Shown in pieces: positions 58,716 through 64,000 of a stretch of 64,000 nt of DNA. Location of the stretch: positions 6,918,069 to 6,982,068 of the forward strand of contig LNAC01000031.1 of the NCBI GenBank assembly GCA_002007465.1. Direction: 5' to 3'. The translations under genes and the position numbers were made by a program. The DNA comes from Ailurus styani (Eukaryota > Chordata > Mammalia > Carnivora > Ailuridae). Every line of letters begins with the position of its first letter. The stretch's first letter is position 1. The notes below the pieces were generated by a model. That model saw only the letters and a program-made list of their open reading frames with translations. It was not told where the DNA came from and ran no database searches.

Positions 58716-60372
58716 CAAGAGCAAAGAACTAGATTCTGGATATTAGACAAAGTAAAAGATTCAAATACTCGAAGGTTTCAACACTCTGTCTAAAGGACCA
58801 TCTCAACTTGTAAGAAAACTTCGTGTAATTTTTATGCCAGGGTAGGCAACTACAGAGGGAATGAAAGAAATTCTTTGGTGTAAGGTGGTTCCACCTTCTG
58901 CTAAGATGTGACCGCCAAAAAAACTCAAAATATTTTGAGGAGATGCTATCTGCCAAAGGGATTACCACAATACATGTAGGATCAAAGAAAATTCCACATT
59001 TTACCCTGGTGATTAGCTGTAATTAAATAAAGTAAGTCTTTTTAAACTTCATTAGCAGCAAGACGTTTGCTACAGCAGAGTGGGCACAAATCATCCATTC
59101 TTAATTAAAAGATAATCCACAGGATGGCCATAATCTTCTTCTAAAAATACACCATTTCCCCCTGAAAGATTTTCTCATCAAATAAGGATAAATAACAGTT
59201 TCTATGAGTTTAAGCCATGAAGGAATGGATGCTCCTCCCGTTTGCTTGAGTGAGTGCTGAATGTGGCTGATAACATCACTTTGGCATGCTATTATCTAAA
59301 ATGGTAGAATACCTCACTTCAGCAAAGTCTGACATAAATCTTTGAAAACAAAGACATTGCATATGTATGAGCTGAAATAGATATGACAGTGTTGGCACAT
59401 TAATATTCCTGTCACTAGGGGGTTTCAAACTTTTAAGGAGAGAATGGGAATGAATTCAGACTGTAGCTGGTGAAATAGGGCAACATACAGTAGGACAATT
59501 AGGCATCGCTAACCATAGGAAAATATGTACAGAGAAAGGGTTCCCCTGCTCCCTGACTTTGGTAAAAAATGACTGTGGGATTATCTCTGGGGAATGCCAA
59601 GAATAATTAATTTGGTTTAGAGATTTGCATGGTTGTTCTAAGCATACTAATAAGAATGTTCCGTGAAGACCAGTCCCAATCAATAGACAAGAGAACTGTT
59701 TTTTTTTCTTACGTAGCCACTGTGGTGGTTCATGGGTAACAGATGCTTCCACTTTATTCCACAACAACCCTCGTTAAAAGTAACCATGAGGCCTAATTGA
59801 ATAGTCCTCCTCCTACTTGGATTTGCGCAGAAAAGAGTCCTGTTATTGTATGTTCTACAGTGATTCCTTTTCCCGTTTTTGCTTGCTGATATGAAATGCT
59901 TTACCATAGCCTTTTCGCTTAACTCCCTAGGAAGAAGTAAACGGGTGAAAAAATAAACTTCTTTTTACTCCCTCTGACTCCGTATGGACTTACTATGTGT
60001 TGGGAAGTATCTACTTAGAAATGCCTACTATTTTTAGGAAAGCCTGATAAATCATCACATTCTCGAAAATCACCACTTACCAGGGAAGATGACATAACAG
60101 TTGCATTCGCTTTCCCTTGGTCTGGGGGTGAGCAAGAGTTATTCAACACTCGGTCTTAATGAAAAATCGTCACTAAGTTCCACTTACCGTGTTTGAAGCC
60201 GATGTTGAAATGTTAGAATTTTTCTTTTGGTAAAACATATGCGTTGACCTGGTGAGTGGAAATGAGGGGCTGCTTAAAAGATTTTTTTTTTTTTTTTCTT
60301 TTTTTTTACCAAAAGCTTTTTGGACACGTCGCTGTAGCCCTGGGAGGCTTGGTCTGCGCCCTGAACAGCAGT
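58716..60372. other. Repeat-poor interval
   Basis: T-rich run 60282-60307 interrupted by a C. Nothing else recognised. Confidence 0.4.
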
Positions 60373-60490
60373 TGCCCAGATGCAGAAAAAAGGCTTCAAA
60401 ACCTCTCCTTTGACAAAGAGACATGAAATAATATCTGACAAAGGCATTGCAAGCAAACATGATGGCAAATCAGCAATTATACAGGCTGCA
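60373..60490. promoter_or_regulatory. Possible conserved non-coding element
   Basis: Balanced, non-repetitive sequence (ATATCTGACAAAGGCATTGC, AACATGATGGCAAATCAGC, AATTATACAGGCTGC) with CAAAG and AAT-rich words. The impression of constraint is subjective and needs alignment. Confidence 0.2.
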
Positions 60491-63400
60491 AAGGAGAGCA
60501 CATCTCACTTCCAAATGTCTTTTTTCTTCTTCTTCAAATTTTACTAATAACATCTCATAGAGGTGCTTAGGTCAGTATTTTTAAAAACAATTTAATATAT
60601 GACCGTGCTTTGGGTTTGGTTGAACTCCTTTATTACACTAATGCTATTTGGCATTTCATGCATGTGTCAGCATTGTTTTTGAATGGCAAAAAAAGGTTGG
60701 GACTAAACCAAGCACAAAGAAAGACACTTGCAGCTCACTATATGTAACTTTGTTTTAGAAAGAAAAAATATTCCACGGAGATCGGTTAAATGCCAATGCG
60801 CAAAATACTGCTATCTCTTAAATGGAGTCACATGTGGAGAGAGGAGGACCTCTAATAAATGAAAGAATAACAGTGATAAAAATGGCAGCAAAGTTGACCA
60901 GATCCAAATTGCATAGCTCGACTCTTTAATCTTGGAATCTCTTTAAATATGTTGTTCTTGTTCTTGGAGAGTAAGGATGAGAAAGGCTTTGAAAAAGGAG
61001 TTACAAGACTGAGTTTCAAGGTGAAGATATTTATTTTTTTTAATCAGATAGCATACCATGAACAATTTACATTTACAAAATGAATTTTGAACCCGTCTTA
61101 TAATAAATCATCATTAAAACCATATATGCCTAGGCTTCCACTGGGATGGATATGAAGGAAAACACTAATGAGAATAAAAATAATAATAATATCAGTAATA
61201 ATAAATGAGATGGTATATGTCTTCCACAAATAACTGCTTTACACACTCCCTCAAAAATCTCAGCCTTTTTCTTTCATGATGATCAATCTGTTACTGATCA
61301 AAGATGTGCTGTATCTCAAATAAGCAAAATACTCATGGTATGAAATTATTGATTTGAACCGTAAATGAAAACAAAGCTACTTGAGCCTTTAAAATGTTCT
61401 CTTTCATGTTGATTCATTGCAGAAAAATAATGAATTGCAGCCTCTGCTTCTTCCGCTGACATATTTGGGATAGTTTACATGACTTTGAAATGGCTTAAAT
61501 ATTTTACCACCCACTATTGAATGTTCTGAAGAGGGGAAGGAAAACATGCATTTGTTTTGCCAGTGGTCATTTCTTACTGTCTCGTTCAGTGTGTAGGAAT
61601 ACAAAAGGTGTACCGTTTAAAAGGAAAGGAGAAACAAATTTCATCAAACGTATTAACGTACAGGAATATAGTGGAAAGGTTAGATTAGAAGATGCTTGAT
61701 AATGAGCAGTCAATCCATTTGCCACATGGTCTTTGGATCTAAGCATCCTGCAAAATCTCTGATAACCACATGTGCTCATCAAGTTACCTCTTAAGTGGTT
61801 GTAGATAAGATGCTCCTAAAATTATATCACAGACATAAATGGCAGACTTCTAAAAAGCACTAGAAAATGTAATATTTGCTCAATCACATTCATATAAAGA
61901 ATTTTTTTTATTTATACCCTCACAATTTTTTTTAGGATAATCTCCTCTGTCAGATCATGTAGATTGAATTTATTGTGATACTGCATTTTCTGATAACACC
62001 GAGAATCAGAGTTTCAGCATACCATTGATAAAGCTAGCATATTCTTTTATTTATTATGTATAACATACCTGTTGTGATTTAGACTCCCCCAAAAGCTAGT
62101 GCTTTATTAAAACATTTCAGACATATAAATATAGTTCATTTTAAAGATGCAGTATACCACATCTTGTTTATTTGGATTAAACATTCGTGTCACATATTAG
62201 TACACCATGCACATTTCCTTGTTTGAATCGAACAAGAATGGCCATGAGCTGGATTCTAAATGGAGTTGGAACATTTCCTACAATGATCATTTCATATGAA
62301 ATGTAGAAAAGCAATATCTCCGAACAAGTGTGAATTTGGTATTACCAATGAAGAATACACCCAAAGTCCCTGGTACTGTTTAATCCTACGTGCCATGGCA
62401 TTTCATTATCCAGCAAAACAAGTCTTCCATCTTTTCCTACCGTTTTATATGAAATAAATAAAATACCCACTTCTTTCCTTATCCTTGCATTGCTTACTCC
62501 TCCAAAAAAGATATGTTTTATAAGAGAAGTTGTTATATTAAGATGTATGTCTGCTTTCCTTCAGAAGACAGATGAGAGTGCTTCAGCTGCCACTAAAGTT
62601 GTCGCTCTTTGTAACAAAATGTAATGCTGCATATATAAAAATGCAAAGTGTAATGTAGAGTCAAATGTCTCTCAGCACAAGAGTTGTTCGTTTTAGCACC
62701 CATTTTGTTGGTATTTATCAACTTACTAATTATAGGCAAATTGCTTCCAACACGAAAACTGTGATGATTAGCAGTTTTTTCTGCTAACTCTAGTCTACTG
62801 TAGTTCCGGTAAAGAATGTCAATAATCCAGATTCCTTTCTTTTTCCTGGCTTAGAAAATGTAAAAATAAATTCATCAGGCTAGCATTTCTCAACTTTTGG
62901 GAAATGTGGTTTGGAAGGATGGGGGTGGCAAAAGGAAAAGGGGTGGATTAAATATACCGAATCAGGAAGGTCTACTTGCTACCTCCCATCACTTGGACAG
63001 TCTTGAAGGCTCACTGAAGATTGGTCTATCACAAAATGGAATTAGGCGATCCCAGTGTAACGAACAGAGTAGCTGCATTTGAGCGTTTGCACAGGACATG
63101 CATCAGTTGCTAGAACCCAGCATGCAATCTCTGTATTAAAGGGAAGAAGAAGAGTCCTAAGAACTACCTCCCCTGCTATCACTGATACCTAGCAAAAGGC
63201 TGGCGGCATGTATTGTTTTAAATGTCTCATCTAACTCTTAGCAGAGATATATGATATTGCTTGGTCAGACATAAAACAGTTTGTAACCTTCAGACCTCCA
63301 TTACAGTCCTTTAAAGTGAGCTCAAATGAAAACGGGAGTAACATGCCAATCTAGAAAATGTTTTCATAACATGCAATACAATAAAAGGTTGAATTTTCTA

Positions 63401-64000
63401 TCACCACTGCTAATTTCACCCATTTGTTTCTCATTACAATAAGTAAACAAGATTAAATGGAAAATCTTACAGTTCACAGAGTACATTACACAGCAGAAAC
63501 GTCTGTAGCAAATACTGACTTAGTGTCTTAACCAACTTATGTGCCTCTAAGTGACTACTCCTCCCTGCTATGAAGTTTTTACGATTTTAAAGTTATATTG
63601 GCAGGTTCCAGTCAACAATGATGTCTGCGATGGCTTTCCTTCCCCAATACGCTGCTTTTAGTCTAATTGCTTATTTGCGGTCTCAGCGAGCAGAGAGAAG
63701 AATTTCATCCTCTTTGCCTTGTCTCTGAATACTAACTAGCTGGCCCAGCCGAGGCTCTCTAAAGACAGAAACTGCATGAGAGACACAGTGCATTTGACAC
63801 AGTCAAGAGGTAAAAGAAAGAGCAAAACAAAAGTCCATTCAGGACTGAAATCCTCTGATATTCTCCCCCATCCCCCAACCCCTTTAAAAATAAAGCAAAA
63901 GGGGGGAAAACCCATAAATCCATGCCTGAATGCCTGAGGTTGTCAGAATAAAGGAAAATGAATGACAGGTGACTGTCAGTATGATTCTGTCTCCAAGTTA
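60491..64000. other. Repeat-poor right end
   Basis: 3.5 kb with no recognised transposon. An AAT repeat lies at 61176-61206. Short frames only. Stretches such as 61265-61340 and 62225-62340 look non-repetitive and could be conserved, but nothing proves it. Confidence 0.35.

Overview
This window is vertebrate nuclear DNA from a carnivoran, most likely a mustelid (ferret, mink, marten, otter or badger group). The main evidence is sixteen tRNA-derived carnivore SINEs (Can-SINE/SINEC). At least four of them carry the internal block GATCACAAGTAGGCAGAGAG, which I associate with the Mustela-type subfamily. Carnivore-type L1 3' ends, mammal-wide MIR and L2 fossils and ERVL/MaLR LTRs agree with this. 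I see no intact protein-coding gene. The longest open frames are 135-151 codons, match nothing I recognise and mostly overlap repeats or low-complexity DNA. The interval reads as intergenic or deep-intronic sequence.

Layout. 0-9.8 kb is repeat-dense: L2 pieces split by a SINE, a TA-flanked Tc1/mariner-type MITE, seven SINEs, two MIRs, an ERVL (MLT2-like) LTR and two stacked L1 3' ends. 10.4-11.3 kb holds a purine tract, then a CCAAT/TATA-like arrangement followed by a possible first exon ending in a strong splice donor. 12.5-18.1 kb has L2 and MIR relics, two adjacent SINEs and a long CA repeat. 21.3-22.3 kb is a CpG-rich patch with a near-consensus CTCF motif. 22.5-42.4 kb carries scattered SINEs, L1, L2 and MIR pieces and an MLT1-like LTR. 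A head-to-head SINE pair at 32 kb includes the youngest-looking insertion.

From about 41.7 kb to the right end (22 kb) there is no SINE at all. That part holds an old antisense L1, a ~200-bp segment present twice about 0.96 kb apart (one copy bracketed by a 13-bp direct repeat), a decayed hAT-type transposase pseudogene, a 47-bp micro-retroposon, a 3'-truncated tailless 7SK retropseudogene with a perfect 17-bp target-site duplication, and a well-formed candidate exon near 58.0 kb. The last ~6 kb is repeat-poor and may include conserved regulatory DNA.

No working system of cooperating genes is visible. The most informative items are the retroposition products (7SK, two micro-inserts), the duplicated segment, the hAT fossil, the CpG/CTCF patch and the two possible exons. 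Repeat family names come from recognising sequence patterns, not from a database search, and boundaries of old repeats are approximate. Single-copy stretches where nothing was recognised are listed as such.
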